From NCBI GenBank assembly GCA_027022065.1, contig JALVZS010000155.1:8203-23792 (forward strand): a stretch of 15,590 nt of DNA, in the 5' to 3' direction. The stretch is from a bacterium. Lineage in GTDB: Bacteria > Thermosulfidibacterota > Thermosulfidibacteria > Thermosulfidibacterales > Thermosulfidibacteraceae. Below the pieces are notes generated by a model. It did no database searches, was not told the origin of the DNA, and saw only the letters and a list, made by a program, of their open reading frames with translations. A program made the position numbers and the translations under genes. Shown piece after piece: positions 8,285 to 15,590 of this stretch. How positions within the stretch are numbered: position 1 is the stretch's first letter; each line of letters starts with the position of its first letter.

Positions 8285-8338
8285 AGCTTCCTCTGAAGGT
8301 AATTACTCAAGGCCAAATCTCTCAAAAGAGGTGAAGTC

Positions 8339-8533
8339 ATGGCTAGAAGGTGCGAGATCTGTGGTAAACAGACGGTATTTGGACACAGGATAAGCCACGC
8401 CCACAACGTAAGCAGTCGTAAATTCTGCCCAAATATACAGAAAGTTAAAGTTAGGCTACCAAATGGGCAGGTGAAGAGGATCAAAGTGTGCACCAAGTGC
8501 CTCAAGGCTGGTAAAGTTGAGAAGGTGGTCTAA
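8339..8533 (+). CDS. rpmB: 50S ribosomal protein L28
   Basis: L28 is a small structural protein of the large ribosomal subunit. The 64 residues match the family throughout: MARRCEICGKQTVFGHRISH, then SSRKFCPNIQKVKVRL and a C-terminal RIKVCTKCLKAGKV. Cys5, Cys8, Cys51 and Cys54 form two CxxC pairs, the zinc-binding form of L28, which is ancestral relative to the Cys-lacking paralogues. Cys30 is an extra cysteine. GAGGTGA lies at good spacing before ATG 8339. It is 54 nt after the unknown membrane-anchored gene and its TAA overlaps the bioF stop codon on the other strand, with no room for a terminator. Confidence 0.96.
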   Translation: MARRCEICGKQTVFGHRISHAHNVSSRKFCPNIQKVKVRLPNGQVKRIKVCTKCLKAGKVEKVV

Positions 8534-9693
8534 ATCACTTCCTCTGCCACTTTTTTAAAGGCATCTATGGCCCTTTCTATATGCTCTTTTGTATGAGTAG
8601 CCATTAAAGTAACTCTAAGACGTGAGGTGCCCTTAGGCACCGTGGGAGGTCTTATAGCAGCCACATAAACTCCCAACTCAAACAGCCTTCTGCTAAACGC
8701 CAGGCACTTTTTCTCATCACCTATTATAACGGGAACAATGGCCGTGCCGTTGTCCTTCACATCAAGTCCTATAGATCTCAATCCCTCAACGAAGCAGACC
8801 ACATCTTCCCTCAACCTTTTAACAAGGCCGGGGTCCTCCTCCAGTATCTTAATTGACTCAACAGCCGCGGCCACAACAGGCACAGGTAAGGCAGTGGTGT
8901 ATATAAAGGGCCGGCACTTATTTATGAGATAGTCTATAATCACCCTGCTTCCGCAAACAAATGCACCAAACCCCCCCAAGGCCTTTCCCAGGGTGCACAT
9001 CTGAATGTCAATCTCTCCCCATAAATCCCAGTACTCGCAGGACCCCCTTCCCGTTTCTCCTATAACACCAGTGGCGTGAGCGTCGTCCACCATTACCAAA
9101 GCACCGTATTTCCTGGAAACCTCTACGATCTCTCTTAGAGGCGCTATATCCCCATCCATGCTGAAAACCCCGTCCACAACCACCAGCTTCCTTCTCGCCT
9201 TCTTCGCTTTTAAAACCTTTTCAAGATGCTCCACATCGTTATGCCTAAATGTGGCAAAGCGAGCCTTTGAAAGCATAAGGCCGTCAATGATTGAGGCGTG
9301 ATTCAGCTTGTCAGAAACCACCAAGTCTTCTGCACTATCACAGATGGAACTGATAACCCCTACATTGGCCATATATCCACAGTTAAAGAGAAGAGCCCTT
9401 TCGCACTTTTTAAAGTCAGCGGCTTTTCTTTCAAACTCCTCATGGATAGTCATGTTCCCCGAAACAAGTCTTGAGGCAACAGCCCCGTATCCGTAAATAT
9501 CCATGGCCTTTTTCGCCGCATCTATTACGCGAGGATGGTTGGCAAGACCAAGGTAGTTGTTGGAACACATAAGAATAACTTTTCTCCCGTTTATGACAAC
9601 CTCAGGTCCCTGAGTGGAGTCTATCCTTATAAGGTTTCTATAAAGATTCCTCTTCTTTAGCTCTTCAAGCTCTTTCTCAAACGCTTCCAGCAT
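8530..9693 (-). CDS. bioF: 8-amino-7-oxononanoate synthase-type alpha-oxoamine synthase
   Basis: This PLP enzyme should condense pimeloyl-CoA or pimeloyl-ACP with L-alanine to 8-amino-7-oxononanoate, the first ring-forming precursor of biotin. In 387 residues I see MCSNNYLGL (42-50), the cofactor-stacking His132 ([11 protein letters not shown]), DDAHATG (203-209), the PLP lysine Lys237 in [10 protein letters not shown], and [22 protein letters not shown] near the C-terminus, which favours BioF over 2-amino-3-ketobutyrate CoA ligase (Kbl). SRLVSGN at 74-80 also fits BioF. No other biotin gene is in the window, so substrate is inferred from family. The start overlaps coaD by 17 nt, and its stop overlaps that of rpmB. 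Confidence 0.85.
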   Translation of the reverse strand: MLEAFEKELEELKKRNLYRNLIRIDSTQGPEVVINGRKVILMCSNNYLGLANHPRVIDAAKKAMDIYGYGAVASRLVSGNMTIHEEFERKAADFKKCERALLFNCGYMANVGVISSICDSAEDLVVSDKLNHASIIDGLMLSKARFATFRHNDVEHLEKVLKAKKARRKLVVVDGVFSMDGDIAPLREIVEVSRKYGALVMVDDAHATGVIGETGRGSCEYWDLWGEIDIQMCTLGKALGGFGAFVCGSRVIIDYLINKCRPFIYTTALPVPVVAAAVESIKILEEDPGLVKRLREDVVCFVEGLRSIGLDVKDNGTAIVPVIIGDEKKCLAFSRRLFELGVYVAAIRPPTVPKGTSRLRVTLMATHTKEHIERAIDAFKKVAEEVI

Positions 9694-10186
9694 TTTTAGA
9701 GGCGAGTTTTTCTTTCAACCTCTCCGCCACTTTCGGCGGAACAAGGCAGGAAACACTACCTCCGTACATGGCAATCTCTTTCACTATGCGGGAACTCACA
9801 TAGGTGTACTGTTCACTAGGCATCATAAAAAAAGTTTCAATGCTGGGATAGAGCTTTCTATTCATAAGCGCCATCTGAAACTCATACTCAAAGTCGGAAA
9901 CCGCCCTAAGGCCCCTTATAATGACCCTTGCACCTTTGCTTTTGGCATACTCAATCAAAAGGCTGTCAAAGGACTCCACAGAAACATTGTTAAGACCCAT
10001 TTCTTCTACACATTCCTCAATCATCCGAACCCTTTCATCAACGGAAAATAGAGGACCCTTTCTCTCGTTGTTTGCTACAGCTATTATGACCTTGTCAAAT
10101 ATACTCGCAGCCCTCTTCAGTATGTCAAGATGCCCGTATGTTATAGGATCAAACGTCCCCGGGTATATGGCCACCTTTTCGCTCAT
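9677..10186 (-). CDS. coaD: Phosphopantetheine adenylyltransferase
   Basis: CoaD joins 4'-phosphopantetheine and ATP to give dephospho-CoA, the penultimate step of coenzyme A synthesis in the cytosol. The 169-residue protein has the nucleotidyltransferase start [18 protein letters not shown] (6-23) with the TxxH motif at His19, the substrate-binding [19 protein letters not shown], and [11 protein letters not shown] near the C-terminus, equivalent to the usual SSSxxKE motif. Length is normal. Its ATG overlaps the rsmD stop by four bases and its end overlaps bioF by 17 nt. The rsmD-coaD pairing is a common bacterial arrangement. Confidence 0.97.
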   Translation of the reverse strand: MSEKVAIYPGTFDPITYGHLDILKRAASIFDKVIIAVANNERKGPLFSVDERVRMIEECVEEMGLNNVSVESFDSLLIEYAKSKGARVIIRGLRAVSDFEYEFQMALMNRKLYPSIETFFMMPSEQYTYVSSRIVKEIAMYGGSVSCLVPPKVAERLKEKLASKNAGSV

Positions 10187-10725
10187 CCCTCCTCCAAGAA
10201 GATGAATGTAAGTTGGTTTTCACCTGCTTTCTTTTCTTTTAACCTCATATCGGCAGGAAAATCAAACCTGCTTTTATGATGATGCTGGATAACCAAAACG
10301 CCAGAAGGAGACAAAAAGGGAAGATAAAGGTGTGGAAGTTTTTCAATTCCTTTAATACCATAAGGAGGGCCGAGAAAGATAACATCAAAGGGAGAATAGG
10401 ACTCCAAAAACGCCGGTCTAAAGGCATCCTTAACCAACACTGCAGCTTTGTCCACATACCCCAGCATGCTTAAATTCTCCCTTATAAGCCTTGCAACCTT
10501 AGGATCCTTCTCAACAAATACCACAAAAGAAGCCCCCCTGCTTAAAGCTTCAATACCCACAGTTCCAACCCCTGCAAAAACGTCCAAAACCTTTGCCTCC
10601 CAAATCCTCTCACCCAGTGTGTCAAAAAGCACTTTTCTCAAGCTTGCGATAATGGGTCTTGTCTTTAAACCAGGAGGGCTTTTTATCTTTCTCCCCTTGG
10701 CTTCCCCTCCAATTATTCTAATCAT
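10183..10725 (-). CDS. rsmD: 16S rRNA (guanine(966)-N(2))-methyltransferase RsmD with altered catalytic motif
   Basis: RsmD methylates N2 of G966 in 16S rRNA using S-adenosylmethionine. The 180-residue protein starts [20 protein letters not shown] with the usual RPI ([13 protein letters not shown]) and has the SAM-binding [20 protein letters not shown] region and the acidic VEKDPK. The catalytic motif IV, normally DPPY, reads LGPPY (about residues 119-123): the codon is GGC where GAC would give Asp. Everything else is ordinary for the family. It overlaps miaA by eight bases and coaD by four. The enzyme may still work, since the two prolines and Tyr that shape the pocket are kept, but the missing Asp deserves checking. 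Confidence 0.9.
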   Translation of the reverse strand: MIRIIGGEAKGRKIKSPPGLKTRPIIASLRKVLFDTLGERIWEAKVLDVFAGVGTVGIEALSRGASFVVFVEKDPKVARLIRENLSMLGYVDKAAVLVKDAFRPAFLESYSPFDVIFLGPPYGIKGIEKLPHLYLPFLSPSGVLVIQHHHKSRFDFPADMRLKEKKAGENQLTFIFLEEG

Positions 10726-11605
10726 TAAGCCACTCCTCTACCTTTCTGAAGATTTTATCCTTGTCTGAAGCATCAAAGAACAGAAAGCCTTCACCCTTGA
10801 ACCAGGTCCTCTGCCTTTTAGAGTATTTATAGGTTCTCTTTTTTATCAAACTCACCGCTTCTTCCAGGTCCAATTCTCCCTTCAAACACAGCAAAAGTTC
10901 CCTGTATCCCAGCGTGCTATTAAGCACCCTGTTGTCCCATCCGTATTTTTTAACAAGCTCCTCAACCTCCCTAAGCCAGCCCGCCTGAATCATCTCATCA
11001 ACCCTTCTGTATATTCTCCTTTTAAGTTCTTCCCTTGGCCTGTCCAAAGCTATTTTAAGAGCATCCCATCTACACTCACCACTCCAGCTAAAAGAAGAAG
11101 CGGGCATTCCTGTAGCAAAGCATATTTCAAGCGCCCTCACTACACGCTTCTTATCTTTGGGGTGGACTCCCACCGCCCTTGCTGGATCAAGTCTCTTAAG
11201 CCAGCGATAAAGCTCTTCGCAGGGAATGTCCCACAAAACTTTCCTAAGCTTTTCATTTTTAGGGACATCCTCAGGAACGCCTTCAAGCACCCCCTTTATA
11301 TAAAAACCGCTTCCCCCCACAAGTATAGGAAGCTTACCCCTTTCCCATATATCCTCCAAAACCTTTAAAGCCTCCCGCTCATAGCGCTTCACATCCCAAG
11401 GATCATCACACTCGGCAACGCTGAAGAGATGATGGGGCACCTCTTTAAAGAAGCTCTCTGGAGGCTTCGCTGTACCTATGTCCATGCCCCTATAGATCTG
11501 AGCAGAATCCGCATTGACTATTTCGCCATTAAACCTTTTCGCAAGCTCTAGAGAAAGCTCCGTTTTTCCCGTAGCGGTAGGACCTCCCAAAACTAGAACC
11601 TTCAT
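10718..11605 (-). CDS. miaA: tRNA dimethylallyltransferase
   Basis: MiaA transfers the dimethylallyl group to N6 of A37 in tRNAs that read codons starting with U, the first step to ms2i6A. The 295 residues include the P-loop [10 protein letters not shown] (7-16), [18 protein letters not shown] (31-48) with the conserved Asp and Ser, [13 protein letters not shown], and the C-terminal [17 protein letters not shown] and [14 protein letters not shown] segments that bind tRNA. It is the first gene of a four-gene minus-strand run (miaA-rsmD-coaD-bioF) with overlaps of 8, 4 and 17 nt. It is divergent from era across 100 nt. No strong promoter was seen in that gap. Confidence 0.97.
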   Translation of the reverse strand: MKVLVLGGPTATGKTELSLELAKRFNGEIVNADSAQIYRGMDIGTAKPPESFFKEVPHHLFSVAECDDPWDVKRYEREALKVLEDIWERGKLPILVGGSGFYIKGVLEGVPEDVPKNEKLRKVLWDIPCEELYRWLKRLDPARAVGVHPKDKKRVVRALEICFATGMPASSFSWSGECRWDALKIALDRPREELKRRIYRRVDEMIQAGWLREVEELVKKYGWDNRVLNSTLGYRELLLCLKGELDLEEAVSLIKKRTYKYSKRQRTWFKGEGFLFFDASDKDKIFRKVEEWLND

Positions 11606-11657
11606 AAACCGAAAAGCTAGCTTTAAGTTTTTAATAGGTCAATATTGAAGCAGGCAA

Positions 11658-11702
11658 ATGTGCATGATACTCAAAAGAGGTCTCTCGCATTCAAGGAGGT
11701 AA
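11658..11702 (+). CDS. Possible 14-residue leader peptide before era
   Basis: An open frame from ATG 11658 (or the in-frame ATG 11664) encodes MCMILKRGLSHSRR and its TAA at 11700-11702 overlaps the end of the era ribosome site (AAGGAGGT, 11693-11700). Only a weak AAGCAGG precedes it. Such an arrangement could couple translation to era, but a frame this short can arise by chance. Confidence 0.15.
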   Translation: MCMILKRGLSHSRR

Positions 11703-11705
11703 AGA

Positions 11706-12611
11706 GTGGAGACACCCAAAGGATACAAGGCTGGCTTTGTCTCCTTCATAGGAAGGCCCAATGTGGGAAAATCAAGCCTATTAAACGCCATATTGGGACA
11801 TAAAGTTGCCATCGTATCAGACAAGCCCCAAACCACAAGAAACAGGATACTGGGCGTAAAGCACCTTGAAAACGGACAAATAATATTCCTTGACACCCCT
11901 GGAATCCACAAGCCTCAGCACAAGCTCAACGAGTACATGGTTGAGGTAGCGGTTAGGGCGCTTAAAGATGTTGATGCTGTGGTGCTTGTTGTGGACTGCA
12001 AAGAAGGCCTCACGGAAGAGGACGATCTGGTAATTGAACGCTTAACAGAGGTAAAATGCCCTATAGTTTGTGCACTTAACAAGATTGACCTAACAAACCT
12101 TGAAAGGGCAGAGTCCATAAGAGAACAGATAGAACAGGTGCTAAAGCTTGAAGCGGCCATCCCCACATCCGCCGTCACAGGAGAAGGGCTACGGGAGCTG
12201 GTTGATAAACTATTTGAGCTAATGCCCGAAGGCTATCCTTTCTACCCCGAGGATATGATAACCGACCAGCCAGAGCACTTTATGGCCGCCGAAATCATAA
12301 GAGAAAAGATCTTTCATCTCACAAGGCAGGAGATACCCTACAGCACGGCTGTGGTGGTGGAGGACATTAAGGACAAGGGCGATGTGGTTGTAATTGATGC
12401 GTATATATTTGTTGAAAAGGACTCTCAAAAAGGCATAGTTATAGGAAAAGAAGGCCGCATGCTCAAAAAAATAGGCCAGTTTGCAAGAGAAGAGCTTGAA
12501 AGAATATACGGTAAGAAGGTTTACTTAAATCTTTGGGTAAAGGTTAAGGAGAAATGGAGACGCAAAGAAGGGAGCCTGAGAGAGCTGGGATATTACCTGA
12601 AGAAGGAGTAG
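11706..12611 (+). CDS. era: GTPase Era
   Basis: Era is an essential GTPase that binds the 3' end of 16S rRNA and assists 30S assembly. The 301-residue protein has G1 GRPNVGKSS (16-24), the Era-type switch PQTTRN (41-46), G3 DTPGIHKP (63-70), G4 NKID (125-128) and G5 TSAVTGEG (about 154-161), followed by a C-terminal KH domain with GIVIGKEG and the closing [20 protein letters not shown] typical of Era. The start is GTG 11706, five bases after an ideal AAGGAGGT. The last 58 nt overlap the start of mgtE. No defect seen. Confidence 0.97.
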   Translation: METPKGYKAGFVSFIGRPNVGKSSLLNAILGHKVAIVSDKPQTTRNRILGVKHLENGQIIFLDTPGIHKPQHKLNEYMVEVAVRALKDVDAVVLVVDCKEGLTEEDDLVIERLTEVKCPIVCALNKIDLTNLERAESIREQIEQVLKLEAAIPTSAVTGEGLRELVDKLFELMPEGYPFYPEDMITDQPEHFMAAEIIREKIFHLTRQEIPYSTAVVVEDIKDKGDVVVIDAYIFVEKDSQKGIVIGKEGRMLKKIGQFAREELERIYGKKVYLNLWVKVKEKWRRKEGSLRELGYYLKKE

Positions 12612-13960
12612 AGCAGGGAACCAAAAATAAGGCCATACTCCTTGCAACAGTAAGAAGGTTTTTGAGAAAAGGTGCGTACACGCATCTAAGAAAACTTATC
12701 CTCAAGCTGCATCCTGCCGATATAGCATATCTTCTTAAAAACTTAGGGAGGACAGAAAGGGAAAGCATACTTAAGATCCTATCCCCAGAGGAAATAGCCA
12801 ATGTTCTCCCCAAGTTGGACTCATTAACCCTGGTGGAGATCCTTGACCGCATCCCCATTGAAGAACTTGCGAAGTACCTTGAGCACATGCCGCCAGATGA
12901 CGCCATAGCCATAATAGACACCCTCTCAAAGGAGAAAAAGGACAAGCTCACTCCTCTTCTGGAAGAGTACCCAACCCTATGGAAGCTGCTCCAGTACAAG
13001 GAAGAAACCGCTGGTCGCATAATGTCCACCGAGTTTGTGGCACTCCACGAAGACCTCACCGTGGAAGAAGCCATAGAACAGATAAGAAACTTTAAAGAGA
13101 AAGAGGTGTTTTACATATATGTTGTGGACTCCAGAAATCACCTGGTAGGGGTATTATCTCTGAGGCAACTGATACTTTCAGATCCCCAGAAGAAGCTCAA
13201 AGAGCTTATGAATCCCGATGTGATATACGTAACGGTGGATACGGATCAGGAGGAAGTGGCCCGTATAGTTAGAAAATACGATCTTCTCGCCGTTCCCGTG
13301 GTAGATGAGGATAAGAAGCTGGTGGGAATAGTAACTGCGGACGATGTGATAGACATCATCGTTGAGGAAACCACGGAAGATATCTACAAGATGGTGGGAA
13401 CCTCGGATGAGGAGCTCTGGGAAAGATCCCTCTTTAAAATAGCCATGTACAGGCTTCCCTGGCTGAGCTTCAGCCTTATAGGAGAACTTGTATCAGGATA
13501 CATCATACACTTTTACAACCACACCCTGAAGCAGTTCATGGCTCTTTCCTTCTTCATACCATTGGTGATGGCCCTTGCAGGTAATGTGGGCAACCAATCC
13601 CAAACCATCATGGTAAGAGCCTTAGCCACAGGCAGAGTAGACACGGACAAACCCTGGAAGATAATAGCAAGACAGGTAGGCGTTGGGTTCATAATGGGAC
13701 TGATAGCAGGGCTTGCAGCAGCAGTCATGATCTACTTCATACAGAAAAATCCTCTGCTCAGCTTCATAATAAGTATATCTATACTCACCTGCATGATCAT
13801 AACCGCCACAGTGGGTTCTCTCACCCCTTTAATTTTCAAAAAGCTCAACATAGACCCTGCTTTGCCATCTGGACCCTTCATAACCACATTCAGCGATATC
13901 CTGGCAAACTTTGTCTATCTTTCTTTTGCCACAATCTTAATAATGGAGTTCAGCAAATAG
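12554..13960 (+). CDS. mgtE: Magnesium transporter MgtE
   Basis: MgtE is a dimeric, Mg2+-gated channel for Mg2+ uptake in the inner membrane. The 468 residues show the full layout: N-terminal superhelical domain (about 30-135, with [13 protein letters not shown]), two CBS domains (about 140-265, ending [20 protein letters not shown]), a plug-helix region and five membrane helices from about 296. The pore-region signature appears as [16 protein letters not shown] and the conserved Asp is kept in [12 protein letters not shown] near residue 448. ATG 12554 lies within the era gene; AAGGAG is only two bases before it, so the exact start is uncertain, but no better start precedes the conserved domain. 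Its end overlaps the opposing reductase gene by 11 nt. Confidence 0.95.
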   Translation: METQRREPERAGILPEEGVEQGTKNKAILLATVRRFLRKGAYTHLRKLILKLHPADIAYLLKNLGRTERESILKILSPEEIANVLPKLDSLTLVEILDRIPIEELAKYLEHMPPDDAIAIIDTLSKEKKDKLTPLLEEYPTLWKLLQYKEETAGRIMSTEFVALHEDLTVEEAIEQIRNFKEKEVFYIYVVDSRNHLVGVLSLRQLILSDPQKKLKELMNPDVIYVTVDTDQEEVARIVRKYDLLAVPVVDEDKKLVGIVTADDVIDIIVEETTEDIYKMVGTSDEELWERSLFKIAMYRLPWLSFSLIGELVSGYIIHFYNHTLKQFMALSFFIPLVMALAGNVGNQSQTIMVRALATGRVDTDKPWKIIARQVGVGFIMGLIAGLAAAVMIYFIQKNPLLSFIISISILTCMIITATVGSLTPLIFKKLNIDPALPSGPFITTFSDILANFVYLSFATILIMEFSK

Positions 13961-15590
13961 CCTCCCCACTCTCAAAGGGCCAGGCGATAAGCCCTCCCTC
14001 CAGCACCTTTACATTCTTAAACCCAGCCGCTTTAAGTATACAGTAGGCTTCATACCCCCTCGTTCCGCTTTTGCAAAGGACCACTATCTCCTTATCCCTG
14101 GGTACTTCATCCAGCCTTCTTCTCAACTGTCCTAGAGGTATGTTCAGCACCTTAAGCGGAAGGTTTAACTGTCTGCACTCCCAGGGAGCCCTGACATCAA
14201 GAACGAGTATGTCTTCCCCTCTATCAATCCTCTCCTTCAGCTCCACGCTGGTAATTCCCTCCAGGAAGCCTGTGAACTTATTCTCCATGGTCCACGCAGC
14301 CTTAATAAGGTTATCCACGGCGGGAGCAAAAGGAGGAGCATAGGCAAGATCCACCCCCATAAGATCCCATATGGTTGACTTGAAGTAAAGCAAAGTTGCA
14401 GCAACATCTATGCGCTTGTTCACATCACCAAGACCCACAGCTTGAACGCCCAAGATCCTTCCCGTCTTTTTATCGGCTATAAGCTCAAGTATGAGAGGCT
14501 TCGCTTGAGGCATGAACTCAGGCTTATCTGGTCCTGAAATAATCACTCTTTCGGGAACAAATCCCGCCTCCCGTGCCTCCCTCATACCCAAACCGCAGCG
14601 GGCCACCGTTATATCAAAAACCTTAAGTATAAGCGTTCCCACAACCCCTGGGAAAACAGCATTACCACCGCATATGTTTATGGCAGCCACCCTTCCCTGT
14701 TTGTTGGCAGTGGAACCAAGAGGCACAAAAACCCTCTTACCCGTTATAATATTAACGGTTTCCGCACAGTCCCCCACTGCATATATGTAAGGATCAGATG
14801 TCTGCATCCCCTCGTTCACCCATATAGCCCCAGTCTCCCCTATCTTTAGACCAGCCTCTTTGGCCAGCTCCACATTGGGCCTAACCCCTGTGGACAAAAG
14901 CACCATATCCGCAGGAATCTCCCCTTTATCGGTAACAACCTTGGCCACATGCCCCTCACCATCGTCCTCAAACCTCAAAACCTTTGTGCTAGTAAGCACC
15001 CTAACACCCTTATCCTCCAAGTGCTTCTGAACCACAAAGGCTATTTCAGGCTCCACTGGTGGAAGCACATGGGGAAACATCTCAACCACTGTAACTTCTG
15101 CTCCTCTAACTTTAAAGGCCTCTGCCATCTCAAGACCTATAGCTCCTCCACCAACAACCACCACCTTCGCTCCGGGGTGCTCCTGCAAAAACCTATCTAT
15201 GGCTATGGCATCCTCAGGGGTTCTGGCCTGAAAGATGTTCCTAAACTCCACCCCCTCAATAGGAGGGACAACTGGACGGGCACCTGTTGCAAGCACAAGG
15301 TAGTCGTAGGAAAGGCCATAGGTGTCTCCAGATACCATGTCCCTAACCTTAACCTCCTTTCTCTCCCTGTCTATAGATACCACCATGGATTGGGTTCTCG
15401 CATCTATGTCCTTCACCTCTCTGAAAAAGACCCTGTCCCTAATAACTCCCGTGCTGGTCTTCATAAGGTCCTCAATGTCCTTGACCTCTCCCTCTATAAA
15501 GTAGGGAAATCCACAGGAGCCAAAGGAAAGGTACCTTCCCTTCTCAAGGATTATCACTTCGGCATCTGGATCAAGCCTTTTTATTTTGGC
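13950..15590 (-). CDS. CoA-disulfide / persulfide reductase with C-terminal rhodanese domain, 5' end outside window
   Basis: The frame stays open to the right edge (AKIKRLDPDAE precedes the GTG at 15557), and the missing start should be the FAD-binding GGxAAG segment, so the gene is truncated only by the window. The visible part has the active-site Cys in SFGSCGFPY, the NAD(P)H-binding VVVGGGAIGLEMAEAF, the second FAD site PYIYAVGDCAE, and DLAYAPPFAPAVDNL of the dimer domain with the conserved Tyr. The last 90 residues are a rhodanese domain with ILVLDVRAPWE and the catalytic Cys in CKSGTRGY. Such fusions reduce CoA disulfide or CoA-persulfide and other persulfides with NAD(P)H, tying the enzyme to sulfur metabolism or redox defence. 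Substrate preference cannot be read here. Confidence 0.92.
   Translation of the reverse strand, partial: AKIKRLDPDAEVIILEKGRYLSFGSCGFPYFIEGEVKDIEDLMKTSTGVIRDRVFFREVKDIDARTQSMVVSIDRERKEVKVRDMVSGDTYGLSYDYLVLATGARPVVPPIEGVEFRNIFQARTPEDAIAIDRFLQEHPGAKVVVVGGGAIGLEMAEAFKVRGAEVTVVEMFPHVLPPVEPEIAFVVQKHLEDKGVRVLTSTKVLRFEDDGEGHVAKVVTDKGEIPADMVLLSTGVRPNVELAKEAGLKIGETGAIWVNEGMQTSDPYIYAVGDCAETVNIITGKRVFVPLGSTANKQGRVAAINICGGNAVFPGVVGTLILKVFDITVARCGLGMREAREAGFVPERVIISGPDKPEFMPQAKPLILELIADKKTGRILGVQAVGLGDVNKRIDVAATLLYFKSTIWDLMGVDLAYAPPFAPAVDNLIKAAWTMENKFTGFLEGITSVELKERIDRGEDILVLDVRAPWECRQLNLPLKVLNIPLGQLRRRLDEVPRDKEIVVLCKSGTRGYEAYCILKAAGFKNVKVLEGGLIAWPFESGEAIC

Noticed and set aside
8321-8332. CTCAAAAGAGGT occurs before rpmB and again before era (11670-11681)
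   Set aside because: A 12-base match is expected several times by chance in a window of this size, and the two copies differ in distance to the start codon.
11606-11705. Promoter-like TTGAAG (11645-11650) and GATACT (11666-11671) before era
   Set aside because: Each element matches only four of six consensus bases and the 15-bp spacer is short; support is too weak to list.
12544-13074. Minus-strand frame of 176 residues opposite mgtE
   Set aside because: Long but Ser/Arg/Met-biased with no domain; the opposite strand encodes conserved era and mgtE sequence.
13950-15557. GTG at 15557 as the true start of the CoA-disulfide reductase
   Set aside because: The frame continues upstream with family-like sequence to the window edge, and the FAD-binding N-terminus would be missing, so the gene is cut by the edge rather than starting there.

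Overview
The window reads as a compact stretch of chromosome from a thermophilic, probably anaerobic bacterium. The evidence is indirect: Arg is mostly AGA/AGG and Ile is often ATA, proteins are rich in Lys/Glu/Val, genes repeatedly overlap by 1-58 nt, GC is in the mid-40s by eye, and the gene content includes an NfnAB/sulfide-dehydrogenase-type oxidoreductase, an LL-diaminopimelate aminotransferase and a CoA-disulfide/persulfide reductase fused to a rhodanese. A deep-branching sulfur-metabolising lineage (Thermodesulfobacteriota, Thermosulfidibacter or Aquificota-like) fits, but this is inference and no rRNA gene is present to settle it. I see no mobile element, CRISPR array, tRNA or rRNA.

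Layout. (1) 1-1948, minus strand: a cell-envelope/division cluster of secreted MltD-like lytic transglycosylase with three LysM repeats, membrane-anchored TPR protein, ZapB-like coiled coil and ZapA-like protein (cut by the window edge). Each gene overlaps the next. (2) 1928-2043: a divergent regulatory region with a composite hairpin, a candidate promoter and a 14-bp palindrome. (3) 2044-5981, plus strand: nfnA, nfnB and dapL joined by TAATG stop/start overlaps, then a secreted TPR-like protein starting inside the end of dapL. (4) 5932-6303, minus strand: queD, tail-to-tail and overlapping by 50 nt. (5) 6304-6642: the only gene-free stretch over 300 nt, AT-rich, with a promoter, a long inverted repeat and a direct repeat before the acetate-transporter gene. 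(6) 6643-8533, plus strand: satP/yaaH, an unknown membrane protein whose start codon sits in the loop of a terminator-like hairpin, an unknown membrane-anchored protein, and rpmB. (7) 8530-11605, minus strand: miaA-rsmD-coaD-bioF, all overlapping. (8) 11706-13960, plus strand: era and mgtE. (9) 13950-15590, minus strand: CoA-disulfide reductase-rhodanese, 5' end outside the window.

Functionally, most genes are housekeeping: tRNA and rRNA modification, ribosome, CoA, biotin-type and lysine/peptidoglycan precursor synthesis, and Mg2+ uptake. The less ordinary parts are the division/peptidoglycan cluster on the left, the Nfn-DapL operon, the regulatory structures around satP and its unknown membrane neighbours, and an RsmD with an altered catalytic motif.
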